DNA of 64,000 bases from Verrucomicrobiota bacterium (lineage in GTDB: Bacteria; Verrucomicrobiota; Verrucomicrobiia; Opitutales; Opitutaceae): positions 75,237 through 139,236 of the forward strand of contig JAEYUW010000016.1 in assembly GCA_023432225.1 (NCBI GenBank), read 5' to 3'. Positions 62,986 to 64,000 of the stretch are shown one piece after another (within the stretch, counting starts at the first letter, position 1; every line of letters begins with the position of its first letter). A program made the translations under genes and the position numbers. The notes under the pieces were generated by a model, which did no database searches, was not told where the DNA came from, and saw only the letters and a list, made by a program, of their open reading frames with translations.

Positions 62986-63900
62986 GCGGTCTGTGAACAC
63001 AGGCACGAGGCGAGCGAAGTAGGCGTCGACCCAGCGGTGCAGCACGAAGAAGTAGAGCAACGCGCCGACGCCGAGCATTGGGCCGAAGCTCACGTGCACG
63101 CCGAGGCCTAGGTGCTCGGTCGGCTGGCCATCCGGTGTTTCCAGGCGAGCGCCACCGAGAGTCTTACCGGACACCTTCTGCCAGAGCAGGGCGAAAAGCA
63201 CCCAGATGCAGCCGATAATCGCCCCGCCGAACATCGCGAAGACCGCGCCCTGCCAGCCGACAAATGCGCCGAGCGCCCCGAGGTATTTCACGTCGCCGAA
63301 GCCCATCGCCTCTTTCTTCAGCACCGCTTCCGCGATCAAGGCGATCCACAGCACAAGGCCCGAGCCTACGAGGAGGCCGAGGACGGCATCGAGGCCTGCG
63401 CGCAGGCTCGCGATCGCGTAGAGATCGTGCGCCTGACCGTGCAGCGCTGGCAGCGCGAGCGAGATCAGCACGCCGGCCACGCCACCGCCGATGGTGAACG
63501 CATCCGGAATAATCATGCCATCCACGTCCGTGAACGTCGCGCAGATCACAATCGAGACGAGCATCATGCCCGCGACCGCTTTTGCAGGCGGAAAAAGCAT
63601 CCAGCACGCCACGAACAGCAAGGCCGTGAGCAACTCGATGAACGGATAGCGAAAACTGAAGGATCGCCCGCAGCAGCGCGCGCGTCCGCGCAGGATGAGC
63701 CAGCTGAGAATCGGGATGTTGTCGCGCCAGGCGATCGGCTGGCCGCACGCGCAGTGCGATCCGGGTGTGACGACGGATTCGCCCTTCGGCAGCCGGTAAA
63801 TGCAGACGTTCAGAAAACTGCCGATGCACGCGCCGAAGACGAAGGCGCACACCGGGAAAAACCACGGTGCGATCGCGTTGACCTGTTCGATGGTCTCCAT
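62977..63900 (-). CDS. pilD: prepilin peptidase
   Basis: Membrane aspartic protease that cuts and N-methylates type IV prepilins and pseudopilins. The 307-residue protein has the N-terminal FGACIGSFLNVCIYRLPKGES, two Cys pairs CAC and CC around the methylase region (GSHCACGQPIAWRDNIPIL, RARCCGRSF), and the two catalytic Asp in TDVDGMIIPD and GFGDVKYLG. The first Cys pair is CAC rather than CPxC but the zinc site looks kept. No pilin gene lies in the window. Confidence 0.92.
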   Translation of the reverse strand: METIEQVNAIAPWFFPVCAFVFGACIGSFLNVCIYRLPKGESVVTPGSHCACGQPIAWRDNIPILSWLILRGRARCCGRSFSFRYPFIELLTALLFVACWMLFPPAKAVAGMMLVSIVICATFTDVDGMIIPDAFTIGGGVAGVLISLALPALHGQAHDLYAIASLRAGLDAVLGLLVGSGLVLWIALIAEAVLKKEAMGFGDVKYLGALGAFVGWQGAVFAMFGGAIIGCIWVLFALLWQKVSGKTLGGARLETPDGQPTEHLGLGVHVSFGPMLGVGALLYFFVLHRWVDAYFARLVPVFTDRLF

Positions 63901-63923
63901 GTTCAGGCGCGAAGGTTGGGTTC

Positions 63924-64000
63924 GAGGTGGAGCGCGTTGACCCCAACGCGCTTTTGGTGAGCGAGGCCGTCAGGGCGCGTTGGGGTCAACGCGCTCCACC
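63924..64000. repeat. GAGGTGGAGCGCGTTGACC repeat at the window end
   Basis: GAGGTGGAGCGCGTTGACCC and an inverted GGGTCAACGCGCTCCACC that reaches the last base. The same family as 31800-31887 and 33191-33252. It stands upstream of pilD and may continue beyond the window. Confidence 0.8.

Overview
The window is high-GC bacterial chromosome, densely coded. A FecI/FecR/TonB receptor unit, a fused aspartokinase-homoserine dehydrogenase, a propeller-type hybrid histidine kinase and a very heavy load of palindromic intergenic repeats suggest a Verrucomicrobiota member, probably close to Opitutaceae. This is inference from gene style; no rRNA or tRNA gene was seen.

Layout. (1) 0-5 kb: a gene fragment, a DsbD-type reductase, a cysteine synthase and an Mpv17/PMP22-like membrane protein. 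(2) 4.9-12.9 kb: ECF sigma factor, FecR anti-sigma factor, STN-TonB receptor, then a 1002-residue secreted protein made of five tandem TlpA/thioredoxin domains that alternate intact and degenerate. (3) 13.2-18.4 kb: a fungal-like cystathionine gamma-synthase divergent from metX and a coupled aspartokinase/homoserine dehydrogenase. (4) 18.9-22.4 kb: two small orphan genes and a class II ribonucleotide reductase. (5) 22.5-42 kb: a nitrogen-oxide respiration island. It holds a Crp/Fnr (Dnr-like) regulator; a heme-copper operon probably for NO reduction (two subunit-I-like proteins, a CuA subunit, a small membrane subunit, a SCO protein); a cytochrome b-ferredoxin-MvhD-like fusion; DUF2249, CopD-like and cupin genes; a porin-nrfH-nrfA unit for nitrite ammonification; nirK-nirV-SCO-DUF6448; and a YwiC-like gene. 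Five TTGA(T/C)-N4-(A/G)TCAA-type boxes stand before these units. Denitrification (nitrite to N2O) and ammonification therefore lie side by side; no nosZ is present here. (6) 42.4-54.1 kb: phenylalanine hydroxylase, HPPD, homogentisate dioxygenase, flavin reductase-like protein, thiolase and a fused 3-oxoacid CoA-transferase, which together carry Phe/Tyr carbon towards acetoacetate and acetyl-CoA (the last two ring-cleavage steps are not here). (7) 54.2-59.1 kb: hybrid kinase plus LuxR-type response regulator. (8) 59.3-64 kb: malate dehydrogenase, DAHP synthase with a two-hairpin leader, YgfZ-like protein and a prepilin peptidase.

The most striking unexplained structure is the repeats. Many gaps carry GTAG-headed hairpins of the type recognised by RAYT transposases, in about ten sequence families, and related palindromes sit in frame inside at least five genes (DsbD, heme-copper subunit, NirV, YwiC-like, histidine kinase). 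A second class consists of AT-centred palindromes in pairs, two of the pairs with exactly 54 bp between centres, both at nitrogen-respiration genes; one contains the nirV start codon. These, the two-subunit-I NO-reductase-like operon, the cytochrome b/ferredoxin fusion and the alternating five-thioredoxin protein are the best candidates for undescribed biology.
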